Part shown: positions 16,941-25,584 of the stretch, piece after piece | Layout of the letters: the number at the start of each line of letters is the position of its first letter | How positions within the stretch are numbered: the stretch's first letter is position 1 | NCBI RefSeq assembly: GCF_017309955.1 | Contig: NZ_CP021248.1 | Span: 992,001-1,056,000 of the forward strand | DNA from: Novosphingobium sp. KA1 | GTDB lineage: Bacteria; Pseudomonadota; Alphaproteobacteria; Sphingomonadales; Sphingomonadaceae | DNA length: 64,000 nucleotides | Direction: 5' to 3' | Made by a program: the position numbers and the translations under genes | The notes under the pieces: generated by a model | What the model was told of the DNA's origin: nothing | The model's input: only the letters and a program-made list of their open reading frames with translations | Databases searched by the model: none

Positions 16941-19109
16941 ATGCATCGATTTACCGGAAACCGCAGGCGGCTCGCGCGGACCGTGCCTCTTGTCATCGCG
17001 CTGGCGCCGTTCGCACCGTTCGATCAGGCCGCCGCCGAGGAAGCGCAGCGGGACAGTGACGAGCGCGCCGAAGCGATCACCGTGACCGGCGTGCGCCAGG
17101 CCTATCGCGGCAATTTCGCGGTTTCGGAAATTCCCCAGTCGATCGGGGAGATCTCGGCCGAGACCCTTGAGCGCAGCGGAATCCAGCGCCTGACCGATGC
17201 GCTGGACCTCAATGCCTCGGTCGTGCGGCAGAACACGCTGGGCGGGCTGTGGGACTCGTTCGCGATCCGGGGCTTCACCGGCGACGAGAACCTGCCGAGT
17301 GGCTACCTGGTGAACGGCTTCAACGGCGGGCGCGGTTTCGGCGGGCAGCGCGATACCGCCGGGATCGAGCGGGTCGAAGTGCTCAAGGGCCCGGCGGCGG
17401 CGCTGATCGGGCGCGGCGAGCCGGGCGGCACCGTCAACCTCGTGACCAAGCAGGCCGAGATCGGCCGCAGCTTCGGCAGCGCCTCGGTGCAATACGGGAG
17501 CTGGGGGCGCCTGCGCGGCGACGGGGACGTCAATGCCCAGCTGACCGGCGGCCTCACCGCACGCCTGATCGGTTATGCCGAGCAGGGCGACACGTTCCGC
17601 GACCATGTCCACCAGTCGCGCTGGGGGTTCCTGCCCTCGATCGGCCTCGCGCTCGGCCCCGATACGCGGCTTACCTATGATTTCGAGAAGACCCGCGTGG
17701 ACGTGCCGTTCGATCGCGGCATCGTGGTGCTTGACGGAAATTTCCGCACGGTGCCGCGTTCGCGCTTCCTGGGCGAGCCGGGTGACGGCGATACCACCGC
17801 CCGCGCCAGTGGACACCAGCTGCGCCTCCAGCACGAGTTCAGCGACCGCTGGAGCCTGCTGCTTGGCGGGAGCCTTCGCGATACCTTGCTCATCGGTTCC
17901 TCGTCCGATGCCGAAACGGTTCCCTCGCGCCAGGCGCTCTACGGCGATGGCCGCTCGCTTTCGCGCCAGCGCCGGACGCGCTACTACGATGCAAGCCACA
18001 AGGTCATCCGCGCCGAGCTGGCCGGGGAGTTCGAAACGGGGGGCCTGCGCCACCGCGTGCTGATCGGCGCGGATCATGACGCGTTCACCTACGATCAGGT
18101 GTTCCGCCGCTTTCGTCCGCCCAGCCTGACCACGGACCCGAGCGACGAGCAGGGCAACGTGATCGACATCCTCGATCCGGTCTACGGGCGCTTCGCGCTG
18201 CCGCAGACCAGTGTCATCACCGACCGCGTCGACCGGCAGCGCGCGACCGGCGCCTATGTCCAGGACCAGATCACGATCGACACGCGCCTCCAGCTTCGGA
18301 TCGGCGGCCGCTACGACCACCTGACGCTGGAGACCGACAACCGCCTGAGCGGCGTCGACAGCCGCCGCCGGCGCAGCCGGTTCAGTCCGCAGGCCGGTCT
18401 CGTCTACCGGCTGAGCGCGAAGCTGACGGCCTATGCCGCTTACGGGCAGGGCTTCCGTGCCAATGTCGGTACCGATGCGGCAGGAGCGATCTTTGATCCG
18501 GAAACCAGCGAATCCATCGAGGCGGGGCTGAAGTTCACCGTGCTGGGCGGGGCGCTGAGCGGGACACTCGCCGCGTTCCAGCTGACCAAGGCCAACGTGC
18601 TCGCCACCGATCCCAATGCGCCGGGCTATTCGCTGGCGATCGGCAAGGCACGCAGCCGGGGCGTGGAATTCGATCTTGGCGGGCACCTGCCGGGCGGTAT
18701 CGAGGTGCTGGTGAGCTATGCCTACCTCGATGCCGAGGCACGCTCACGCATGCAGGATCCCAATTTCCAGTTCCAGATCAATCCTGGCGATCCGCTGGTC
18801 AACATTCCCCGCCATAACCTTGCCATGCAGCTTGCCAAGGCCTTCTCCATCGGGAACCGTCAGGCGCAGGTCGGCGCCGGCATGCAGCACCTGGGCAAGC
18901 GCCTCGGCGAGACCGGCAGCGACTTCACGCTTCCCGCGCATACCCTGTTCCGGGTGTTCGGCAGCGTGGAGGTGATGGACCGGCTCGAACTGTTCGGCTC
19001 GGTTGCCAACCTGTTCGATGCGCATTGGTATGCGAACAGCTATTCGCCGCTATGGGTCCAGCCCGGCGCCCCGCGTACCGGCACCCTGGGCCTGCGCGCG
19101 CGGTTCTGA
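16941..19109 (+). CDS. TonB-dependent siderophore receptor
   Basis: 722 residues. A signal peptide (about 1-33), a TonB-box-like AITVTGVRQAYRG and a plug with IPQSIGEISAETLERSG, FAIRGFTGDENLPSG and VLKGPAAALIGRGEPGG (motifs of ferric-siderophore receptors) precede a beta-barrel ending in GLRARF. There is no STN domain. It is transcribed divergently from the receptor at 14320-16533 and stands alone, since the following gene is convergent. GAGGGG sits 7-8 bases before the ATG. The repeats at 16773-16851 may mark its control region. Confidence 0.88.
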   Translation: MHRFTGNRRRLARTVPLVIALAPFAPFDQAAAEEAQRDSDERAEAITVTGVRQAYRGNFAVSEIPQSIGEISAETLERSGIQRLTDALDLNASVVRQNTLGGLWDSFAIRGFTGDENLPSGYLVNGFNGGRGFGGQRDTAGIERVEVLKGPAAALIGRGEPGGTVNLVTKQAEIGRSFGSASVQYGSWGRLRGDGDVNAQLTGGLTARLIGYAEQGDTFRDHVHQSRWGFLPSIGLALGPDTRLTYDFEKTRVDVPFDRGIVVLDGNFRTVPRSRFLGEPGDGDTTARASGHQLRLQHEFSDRWSLLLGGSLRDTLLIGSSSDAETVPSRQALYGDGRSLSRQRRTRYYDASHKVIRAELAGEFETGGLRHRVLIGADHDAFTYDQVFRRFRPPSLTTDPSDEQGNVIDILDPVYGRFALPQTSVITDRVDRQRATGAYVQDQITIDTRLQLRIGGRYDHLTLETDNRLSGVDSRRRRSRFSPQAGLVYRLSAKLTAYAAYGQGFRANVGTDAAGAIFDPETSESIEAGLKFTVLGGALSGTLAAFQLTKANVLATDPNAPGYSLAIGKARSRGVEFDLGGHLPGGIEVLVSYAYLDAEARSRMQDPNFQFQINPGDPLVNIPRHNLAMQLAKAFSIGNRQAQVGAGMQHLGKRLGETGSDFTLPAHTLFRVFGSVEVMDRLELFGSVANLFDAHWYANSYSPLWVQPGAPRTGTLGLRARF

Positions 19110-19113
19110 AGGG

Positions 19114-19518
19114 TCATCTCAGGGCCATGTCGTAGACCACGACCCTTGCCCACAGATGGCTGCAAGCCTTGACGAAGGCCTGATGGATCGGGTGGTCCTG
19201 GTAGACCTTCTGGTCTTCGACGCTATCGAAGAACATCAGTTCGGAGACGTCGTAGCTGCCATCGACGACGTCGCGTGCCTCGGTGTCGGCGGGAATGCCG
19301 ATCTGCAGGTTCCGGATCACGGGAATGGCTGCCAAGGTGCGCAGGCCCGCCATCAACTGGTCGCGGTCCTCCTGCGATCCGGGGCGCTTGAGCCAGAAGA
19401 ACACGTGGTGGACCAGTCCGGGCCGGGTGGGCGCGGCTTCGGCCCCGGCCGCCGAGAGCGCCATGGCGCTGCCGCCCAGCGCGATCATGGCCGCGACGTC
19501 CCGTCTGCTTGCATCCAT
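19114..19518 (-). CDS. Exported DABB (stress-responsive A/B barrel) domain protein
   Basis: 134 residues. A twin-arginine-like signal ([20 protein letters not shown]) is followed by a dimeric alpha/beta-barrel domain starting [16 protein letters not shown], with [21 protein letters not shown] near the end. DABB proteins are small dimers found beside catabolic genes; some act as enzymes, many are uncharacterised. It lies 40 bases downstream of the LacI gene and is the last member of the 3-keto-sugar operon, so an accessory role on a sugar intermediate in the periplasm is possible. That role is inference. Confidence 0.75.
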   Translation of the reverse strand: MDASRRDVAAMIALGGSAMALSAAGAEAAPTRPGLVHHVFFWLKRPGSQEDRDQLMAGLRTLAAIPVIRNLQIGIPADTEARDVVDGSYDVSELMFFDSVEDQKVYQDHPIHQAFVKACSHLWARVVVYDMALR

Positions 19519-19558
19519 GGTCTTGTTGTCCTTGTTCCGAGGTGGGCGGTGTGGGCGG

Positions 19559-20608
19559 TCATGACAAAGGCTCCGAAGCCCTGTGCGGGGCGATCGAGGC
19601 CCGTGTCACGATCGTATGGTCGAAGATCTCGTCGCTGACGTCGCTTCCGGTTTTGCCGAGCGCGGCGATCAGGCACTGGGCGGCGCGGTAGGCCATGTCC
19701 TCGACCGGCTGGCGAACGACCGTCAGCGGCGGCCAGAGCCGGGAGGCGAGGATGGTGTCGTCGAACCCGGTGACGGACAACTGGCCAGGCAATTGCAGGC
19801 CCTGCCGGTTGGCTTCGGCGACAACCCCGGCGGCAAGGTCGTCACTGCTGCAGATGATGGCGCTCGGCGGGGAGGGCAGGGCGAGGAGCTGCCGTGCCGC
19901 CGCCTCGCCCGAGGCATAGTCGAATGCGCCGTGCCGCACGATGAGACCGGGTTCCTCCGCCAGTCCGGCCGCGCGCAGGGCTTCGAGAAAGCCTTCGAGG
20001 CGGGCGCCGACAACGCTGTAATGGTCAGGCCCGGCGACATAGGCGATGCGGCGGTGGCCGGCGGCGATGACGTCCCGGGTGAGCGCCCGCATGGCGCCGC
20101 GATTGTCGATCCGCACGGTGGTGACATCGGCCAGCGCCGTTCCCGTGGCGATGGCGGCGAGGGGGACGCCGAGTTCTTCCAGAACCGTCGATCCGCTGAG
20201 CTGTTCGGCAAAGGGCGGGATCAGCAGCAGCGCATCGGCGCCCGAGCGCACGAGGTCCTGCGCCATGCGCTCGGCTTCCGCGCGGCTGCTGCCCTCGCCG
20301 TCGCGCAGCAGCAGTTGCAGGCCCTGGGCGTTGGTCGCGCGCAGGGCGCCCACCAGCACGGCATCCAGAAAGGGCGTGCGCCGGTCGCTGTAGAGCAGGC
20401 CCACGGTCGTCGCGCGCGACTTGGCGAGCCGCCGGGCCGCCAGGTTGGGGACATAGCCCAGTTCCGCGATCGCCGCGCGGACCGTCTCCACCGTGGCGGC
20501 ACTGGCCCTGCCGGCGCCGTTGAGGACGTTGGACACGGTCATCGCGGATACGCCGGCGCGCTGTGCCACGGCGCGGATCGTCACCCCGTTTTCGTTACGC
20601 CGCGCCAT
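19559..20608 (-). CDS. LacI-family transcriptional regulator of the 3-keto-sugar locus
   Basis: 349 residues. The N-terminal helix-turn-helix ([20 protein letters not shown], hinge helix around [11 protein letters not shown]) is followed by a periplasmic-binding-protein-like effector domain ([20 protein letters not shown] to the C-terminus). It lies within the operon, 68 bases after the GMC dehydrogenase gene and before the DABB gene, so it probably regulates its own transcript with a sugar or keto-sugar ligand. A LacI-style palindrome with central CCGG is present at 28442-28453 in the divergent promoter of the locus. GGAG lies 11 bases before the ATG. Confidence 0.88.
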   Translation of the reverse strand: MARRNENGVTIRAVAQRAGVSAMTVSNVLNGAGRASAATVETVRAAIAELGYVPNLAARRLAKSRATTVGLLYSDRRTPFLDAVLVGALRATNAQGLQLLLRDGEGSSRAEAERMAQDLVRSGADALLLIPPFAEQLSGSTVLEELGVPLAAIATGTALADVTTVRIDNRGAMRALTRDVIAAGHRRIAYVAGPDHYSVVGARLEGFLEALRAAGLAEEPGLIVRHGAFDYASGEAAARQLLALPSPPSAIICSSDDLAAGVVAEANRQGLQLPGQLSVTGFDDTILASRLWPPLTVVRQPVEDMAYRAAQCLIAALGKTGSDVSDEIFDHTIVTRASIAPHRASEPLS

Positions 20609-20676
20609 CAGGTCATTGTCTCCATAGCCTCCGATAGCGTGTTTCCGCCGCCTTGCCAGCGCCGGAAACGGCAAAG

Positions 20677-22359
20677 TCAGATCGTCCCGGCCTTCATCGC
20701 GGCGACAGCGTGATCCACTGCCCGCGCGGTCAGCGCCATGAAGGTCAGCGAGGGATTGACGCAGGAGACCGAGGCCATCTGCGCGCCGTCGGTGACGAAC
20801 AGGTTGGCGGCGTCGTGCGCCTGGTTCCACTTGTTGAGCACCGCGCTGTGCGGATCGTCGCCCATGCGCGCGCCGCCCATCTCGTGGATGGCATCGCCGG
20901 GCACATGCTCCTTCACCTTGCTCACCACGTTGGTCAGCCCGGCGCCGCGCAGCATCCTCTCGCCCTGCTCGCGCGCATCGGCCATCATCTTCAGTTCGTT
21001 GTCGCGGAACGTGACGTTGAACTGCATCAGCGGCACCCCGAAACGGTCCACCTTGTCCGCGCTCAGGGCGACGTGGTTGTCTTCGTAGGGCAGGCATTCG
21101 CCAAAGGCGCCCATCTGGAATTTCCAGCCGCTGTAGCGGCGCATGCCCGCTTTCATCGCGGCGCCGAAGCCGACCGGCCTTGACGGTTCGCGGTAGGCCG
21201 CGCCCTGGTAGCCGTAGCCGCGGTGGAAGCCGAGGCCTTCGTCCCGCCCGTTGTTGCGGAAGCGGGGGACATAGATGGCGCCGGGGCGGCGGCCATATTC
21301 GATGAACTCCTCCATGCCCGGAATGTCGCCCTGCACGCCGACGCGGAAGATATGGTCCATCACGTAGCGGCCGAGCGTGCCGCTGCTGTTGAAATGGCTG
21401 CGCCCGGTGCCCTCGGCGCGCGAGTTCATCAGGACCTGCAGCGAGCCCATCGTCGAGGCATTGAGGAAGACGATCCTGGCGCGCACCACTTCCGCCTGCC
21501 CGGTCTTGGCATCGATGAAGCGCACGCCGGTGACCTTGCGGCTGGCGGGATCGTATTCGAGGCTGGTGACCACCGCATCGGAGCGCAGCGTCAGTCGACC
21601 GGTCGCCCTGGCGGCGGGCAGGGTGACGGCCTGGGTCGAGAAATAGGCGCCGAACGAACAGCCGTTGCTGCACTGGTTGCGCAGCTGGCAGCGGGTGCGG
21701 TTCTGCTCGGGCTTGTCCTCGGTCATGTTGGACAGGCGGGCATTGATCATCTTGCGGCCCGGGAAGGCGGTTTCCAGCCGCTGCTTCATCCACTTCTCGG
21801 CGATGTTCATCGGCATCGGTGGCTGGAACTCGCTGTCCGGCAGGTAGTCGAGATTTTCCCGCGAGCCCGAGACGCCGATATATTTCTCGACATAGCCGTA
21901 CCAGGGCAGGAGGTCGTCATAACCGATCGGCCAGTGGCCGCCGATGCCCTCGCGCTTGTTGGCCTCGAAGTCGGCGGCGCTCCAGCGGAAGCTCCAGCGG
22001 CCCCAGATCAGCGACTTGCCGCCGACCGCGCCGGGGCGGATCCAGTAGAACTTGCTGCCTTGCGCAAAGTCGTAGGGGTTCAGCCGGTCGTTGTTGTAGA
22101 AGGCCCGGTTGCTGGGGGCGACGTAGCCGTGCTGGGCGATGAAGTAGTCGCTCTCGCGCAGGCCCTCGGGCATGATGTTGCGCGCCGGGACTTCGTAGGC
22201 GGGCTTGCCGTCGTAGGTGTAGTCCTCGAGATGCTCGACCATGTGGCCGCGATCGAGCATCAGCACGCGCAGGCCCTTTTCGGTCAGTTCCTTTGCCGCC
22301 CAGCCGCCGCTGATGCCGGAGCCGATGACGATCGCATCGAACCTGTCGGTTGCCGCCAT
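20677..22359 (-). CDS. GMC-family FAD dehydrogenase, glucoside 3-dehydrogenase catalytic subunit type
   Basis: 560 residues. An FAD-binding Rossmann motif is at the start (IVIGSGISGGWAAKEL). A cysteine cluster C224-x5-C230-x3-C234 follows (RCQLRNQCSNGC), the spacing described for the 3Fe-4S cluster of FAD-dependent glucose dehydrogenase complexes. The C-terminal GMC signature has catalytic His and Asn (IHEMGGARMG; SCVNPSLTFMALTARA). There is no signal peptide of its own, consistent with export bound to the Tat-bearing small subunit at 23226-23804. It should oxidise the C3 hydroxyl of a sugar or glycoside and pass electrons to a cytochrome c (28005-28406). GGAGAAG lies 6 bases before the ATG. 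Confidence 0.85.
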   Translation of the reverse strand: MAATDRFDAIVIGSGISGGWAAKELTEKGLRVLMLDRGHMVEHLEDYTYDGKPAYEVPARNIMPEGLRESDYFIAQHGYVAPSNRAFYNNDRLNPYDFAQGSKFYWIRPGAVGGKSLIWGRWSFRWSAADFEANKREGIGGHWPIGYDDLLPWYGYVEKYIGVSGSRENLDYLPDSEFQPPMPMNIAEKWMKQRLETAFPGRKMINARLSNMTEDKPEQNRTRCQLRNQCSNGCSFGAYFSTQAVTLPAARATGRLTLRSDAVVTSLEYDPASRKVTGVRFIDAKTGQAEVVRARIVFLNASTMGSLQVLMNSRAEGTGRSHFNSSGTLGRYVMDHIFRVGVQGDIPGMEEFIEYGRRPGAIYVPRFRNNGRDEGLGFHRGYGYQGAAYREPSRPVGFGAAMKAGMRRYSGWKFQMGAFGECLPYEDNHVALSADKVDRFGVPLMQFNVTFRDNELKMMADAREQGERMLRGAGLTNVVSKVKEHVPGDAIHEMGGARMGDDPHSAVLNKWNQAHDAANLFVTDGAQMASVSCVNPSLTFMALTARAVDHAVAAMKAGTI

Positions 22360-22383
22360 GATGTTCTTCTCCCGGATCGAAGG

Positions 22384-23229
22384 TCAGAAGCGCAGGGCGC
22401 TGAGGGTCTGGAAGCTCTTGGTGATGTCGGGCAGGAAGGGCGCGGGCGCCTGGTCGTTCTCGACATAGAAGTGCCGCGCGCCGGCAAGGCCGTTGAGCTT
22501 GAAGATCCCGGCAAAGTCGATCGTGCCGGCGCCCACCGCGGTCATGCTGCGGTCCGCCCGCATGTCCTTGACGTGGTAGGCGTAGATGCGCCCGGCGAGA
22601 CGGCGGATCAGCGCCAGCGGATCTTCCCCGGCGTGGACGGCCCAGTAGATGTCCAGTTCGAAGCGGACGAAGGCAGGATTGCACGCCTTCAGCATCCGCT
22701 CGTAGAGGCTGACGCCGTCCGGCTTCACGGTGAACTCGAAGTCGTGATTGTGGTAGGCGAAGCCGAGACCGGCGGCCTTCAGCTTCTCGCCGAAGCGGTT
22801 GATGTTGACCAGCGCCGCGTCCCAGGCCTCGGCGTTGCGGTATTTGTCGACCATGTAGGGCAGGACGATGGTGTCCGCGCCCAGCGTGCGCGCCATCGCC
22901 ACGCTGGCGTCGAAGTTGCCGAGCAGCGCATCGTAGCCGACGTGGATGGAGGGGCAGGAGAGGCCCAGCCGGTCCATGGTGCTGCGCAGCCGCGCGTGAT
23001 CCATGGTGTCATAGCCGCCGCCGCCGTATTCCACTTCGCGGTAGCCGATGCGCGCGACGCTTTCGAGCGTGGCGAACGGATCGGCCGCGAACAGCTCGCG
23101 CACGGTATAGAGCTGCAGGCCGACCTTCTTGATCTGCGCGGCACCGGCGAGGCCGGCAAGCAGGGGCTGGCTGGCAAGCGCGGCAAGGCCGCCGGCGCCC
23201 AGCATGAGGGAACGACGATTCATGATCAT
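22384..23229 (-). CDS. Exported sugar isomerase/epimerase-like TIM-barrel protein (C)
   Basis: 281 residues. MNRRSLMLGAGGLAALASQ is a Tat-like signal and the mature protein begins near AAQIKKVG. It is a xylose-isomerase-like TIM barrel with candidate metal or catalytic residues at FAYHNHDFEF, FELDIYW, YAYHVKD and HFYVEND. It is predicted to work in the periplasm, where the 3-keto product of the GMC enzyme would form. Related proteins in 3-keto-glucoside loci act as lyases, hydratases or epimerases, and the exact reaction here is unknown. The start at 23229 makes an ATGA overlap with the small-subunit gene; an ATG two codons later (23223) is equally possible. Confidence 0.75.
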   Translation of the reverse strand: MIMNRRSLMLGAGGLAALASQPLLAGLAGAAQIKKVGLQLYTVRELFAADPFATLESVARIGYREVEYGGGGYDTMDHARLRSTMDRLGLSCPSIHVGYDALLGNFDASVAMARTLGADTIVLPYMVDKYRNAEAWDAALVNINRFGEKLKAAGLGFAYHNHDFEFTVKPDGVSLYERMLKACNPAFVRFELDIYWAVHAGEDPLALIRRLAGRIYAYHVKDMRADRSMTAVGAGTIDFAGIFKLNGLAGARHFYVENDQAPAPFLPDITKSFQTLSALRF

Positions 23230-23804
23230 GCGGAATAGACCTTGTTGACCTGGGAATAGGGGAAGGCGCCATTGTATTCGCCGGGGACGGGCAGGTATTC
23301 GCGTTCCTGGGTGATGCCGATCTCGGAGGTGTAGTAGCCGACGACAACCATCTGCCGGAACGCCTTGAAGAACTCCTCGCCATCGGGAAACGCGTTGTTC
23401 ATCGCCAGGGTCAGCAGCGCGTCCTGCTGTTCGGGGCTGGCCTGGGCGGCGGGGAGCTTGTAGTCCTGACGGCTGCGCGCGTCGATTTCGGCCAGGCCGG
23501 AGAGGATCGGCAGGCGATCTTCCGGCAGCGCCCAATCCGCCAGCAGCTTCTCGACATAGGCGGGAACCCCTGCGGCAATGGCGCCGGGGGTGTCGGTGGT
23601 GGGCACGATGCGTTCGCACAGCGCGGTCATCAGCGCGCGCTGCCCGGGCGTGAACACCTGGATGCTGGCCGCGCCCTCGTCGATTACCGGCATCGCGGCT
23701 CCGGTGGTGATCCCGGCGGCGCTCCCGGCTGCGCGGGCAAGGGGGGCAAAGAGCTGGGCGCCGAACATGGCGACCATGCCTGCAAGCGCGTTTCTGCGAT
23801 CCAT
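23226..23804 (-). CDS. Gluconate 2-dehydrogenase subunit 3-like small subunit of the GMC dehydrogenase
   Basis: 192 residues. The N-terminus has a twin-arginine pair and hydrophobic core (MDRRNALAGMVAMFGAQLFA), then a helical gluconate-2-dehydrogenase subunit 3 domain (FTPGQRALMTALCERIVPTT, then TPGAIAAGVPAYVE). In FAD-glucose dehydrogenase and glucoside 3-dehydrogenase complexes this subunit is the chaperone and export partner that carries the signal-less catalytic subunit through Tat. Its start shares one base with the DUF1080 stop (TAATG) and its stop overlaps the next gene (ATGA), so translation is continuous along the chain. Confidence 0.85.
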   Translation of the reverse strand: MDRRNALAGMVAMFGAQLFAPLARAAGSAAGITTGAAMPVIDEGAASIQVFTPGQRALMTALCERIVPTTDTPGAIAAGVPAYVEKLLADWALPEDRLPILSGLAEIDARSRQDYKLPAAQASPEQQDALLTLAMNNAFPDGEEFFKAFRQMVVVGYYTSEIGITQEREYLPVPGEYNGAFPYSQVNKVYSA

Positions 23805-24643
23805 TATCGTGCTGTCCCCTTGAGGTCCTGCTGGAGGTCCTGAGCGATGGCCTCTTCCGGCAGCGGGCGGACCCAGATGTTGCGGAAAGACACCGGCGAA
23901 TTGTGATCCTGCAACTGGATCGGCGCCTTGTCGGCGTGGGCCTGATACTGCGCGACCTTGCGCCAGACGGTGGTGCCCAGCATGGCCTGGTGGTTCTGCA
24001 CCAGCACGCCGTTCAGCAGCACGGTGACATAGGCCGGGCGCAGCAGCGCACCGCCGGCGTCGAAGCGCGGGCGTTCGAACACGATGTCGTAGCTCTGCCA
24101 TTCGCCGGGCGGCCGCGAGGGGTTCACCAGCGGCGGTTTCCACGCATAGACCGCGCCCACGGTGCCGTCGGCATAAGTCGGGTTGCGGTAACCGTCGAGG
24201 ATCTGGACTTCATAGCGCTGCATGAACCAGATGCCGCTGTTGCCCCGGTCCTGCGAGGTCTTCTCGGGCGGGTTGGGCGAGCGGAATTCCAGATGCAGCT
24301 GGACGTCGCCGAATTCCTGGTTCGAGACGAGGTTGTTCTCGCCGCCGCTCGCCGCCCGCGAGGGGATCGTCATGACGCCGTTGGCCAGCGTCCACGGCGC
24401 GCGCTCGCCGTGCCAGGCATCGAGCGAGGTGCCGGAGAACAGGACGATGGCATCGGAGGGCGGGGCGCCGGGAGCGGCGGCCGGCGTGACTTCGGCCGGC
24501 GCGGGCCGGTCGGGATCGTGGACGTGCCATGTGCCGCCGGGCAGCATCGGCGTATCCCTGAACCCCGGCTTGTCCTGCGCCTCCACGCACGTGGCCGTCA
24601 GGATGGAGCCTGCCACCACCAGGCCGATCGGGACATGTCGCAT
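23804..24643 (-). CDS. DUF1080 3-keto-glycoside hydrolase/lyase, exported
   Basis: 279 residues. A signal peptide (MRHVPIGLVVAGSILTATCV, cleavage near EAQD, with Cys18 a possible but unconvincing lipobox) is followed by a DUF1080 (3-keto-disaccharide hydrolase) beta-sandwich from about residue 65 (IVLFSGTSLDAWHGE) with the family motif GNSGIWFMQRYEVQILDGY. Such enzymes cleave 3-keto-glucosides by hydrolysis or elimination after C3 oxidation. The start at 24643 was chosen for GGGAG 7 bases upstream. An in-frame ATG at 24661 would instead give an ATGA overlap with the preceding gene. Confidence 0.85.
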   Translation of the reverse strand: MRHVPIGLVVAGSILTATCVEAQDKPGFRDTPMLPGGTWHVHDPDRPAPAEVTPAAAPGAPPSDAIVLFSGTSLDAWHGERAPWTLANGVMTIPSRAASGGENNLVSNQEFGDVQLHLEFRSPNPPEKTSQDRGNSGIWFMQRYEVQILDGYRNPTYADGTVGAVYAWKPPLVNPSRPPGEWQSYDIVFERPRFDAGGALLRPAYVTVLLNGVLVQNHQAMLGTTVWRKVAQYQAHADKAPIQLQDHNSPVSFRNIWVRPLPEEAIAQDLQQDLKGTAR

Positions 24644-24657
24644 CCACTCGCTCCCTT

Positions 24658-25584
24658 TCATGTCTTGTCGATGGCCCGGTAGGCGGCGATCAGGCGCTCC
24701 TCGCCCTCGCGGCCGGGGACGGAGTTGCCGTGCTCCATGCCGATCACGCCGTCATAGCCACGGGCGCGCAGCCACCGGGTGATGGTCGCGTAGTTGATCT
24801 CGCCGGTTCCCGGTTCCTTGCGGCCGGGATTGTCGCCGAACTGGATATAGCCGATCTCGGCCCAGCAGCTCTCGAGCGTCGGGATCAGGTTCCCGGACTG
24901 GATCTGCTCGTGGTAGAGATCCGCCAGGATCTTGACGCCGGGACCGTTTGCGCCGCGCGCGACCGCATAACCCTGCGCGATGGACTGCATGAACACGCCG
25001 GGGTGGTTGGTGCGGGTGTTGAGCGGCTCCATCACCAGCGTCAGCCCGTGCGGCGCGACGATGTCGCCCGCGCGGCGCATGCAGTCAATGATGCGGCCGG
25101 TCTGGATCGCTTCGGGCACCTTGCGGTCCATGAAGCCGGTGACCACCGTCATGTGCCGCGCGCCGAGCCGTTTGGCGACCGCGATCGAGGCGCGGATGTC
25201 GGCCAGAAACGCCTCCCGGTCGCCGTCGTCGTTGCTGCCCAGCACGGGGCGGAAGTCGGACCACTTCGGCATGCTGGCGACAAAGACGCCCATCGTCATG
25301 CCGCGCTGCGACAAGGCGCGAGCCATGGCCTCCTGCTGTTCGACGGGCCGCTTGGCGGCCTCGTTGTCCTCCCAGGCGCGAAAGCCCTGGTCGGCGGCAA
25401 AGGCGATCTGCTCCAGCAAGGCGCCGCGACTGGCAAAGCTGCCCTCGTGCGGGGCATAGCCGAGCGAGAAATAGGCGGCGTTGGAACTGCCCTTGCGCGC
25501 AGCCGCATGCGCCCCTGCCGAAAGGGCCGGTGCAGCAGCCGCGGCCAGCCCGGTGGCGATCACGGTGCGCCGGGTCAGGCTCAT
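24658..25584 (-). CDS. Exported hydroxypyruvate-isomerase-like TIM-barrel protein (B)
   Basis: 308 residues. A twin-arginine signal (MSLTRRTVIATGLAAAAAPA) is followed by a TIM barrel of the sugar isomerase/epimerase superfamily most like the Hyi branch: Glu in LVMEPLNTR, Asp/His in ILADLYHEQIQSG, Gln/Asp in IQFGDNPGRKEPGTGEI and Glu in IGMEHGNS. It is predicted periplasmic and may epimerise, isomerise or hydrate a 3-keto-sugar intermediate. It overlaps the MFS stop by 4 bases (25581-25584). It is clearly different in sequence from proteins A and C of the same operon, so they are unlikely to be redundant copies. Confidence 0.75.
   Translation of the reverse strand: MSLTRRTVIATGLAAAAAPALSAGAHAAARKGSSNAAYFSLGYAPHEGSFASRGALLEQIAFAADQGFRAWEDNEAAKRPVEQQEAMARALSQRGMTMGVFVASMPKWSDFRPVLGSNDDGDREAFLADIRASIAVAKRLGARHMTVVTGFMDRKVPEAIQTGRIIDCMRRAGDIVAPHGLTLVMEPLNTRTNHPGVFMQSIAQGYAVARGANGPGVKILADLYHEQIQSGNLIPTLESCWAEIGYIQFGDNPGRKEPGTGEINYATITRWLRARGYDGVIGMEHGNSVPGREGEERLIAAYRAIDKT

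Noticed and set aside
16761..18686. 641-codon minus-strand frame opposite the receptor at 16941-19109
   Set aside because: No domain or ribosome-binding site; it covers both the promoter region and the plus-strand receptor, which has unmistakable plug motifs.
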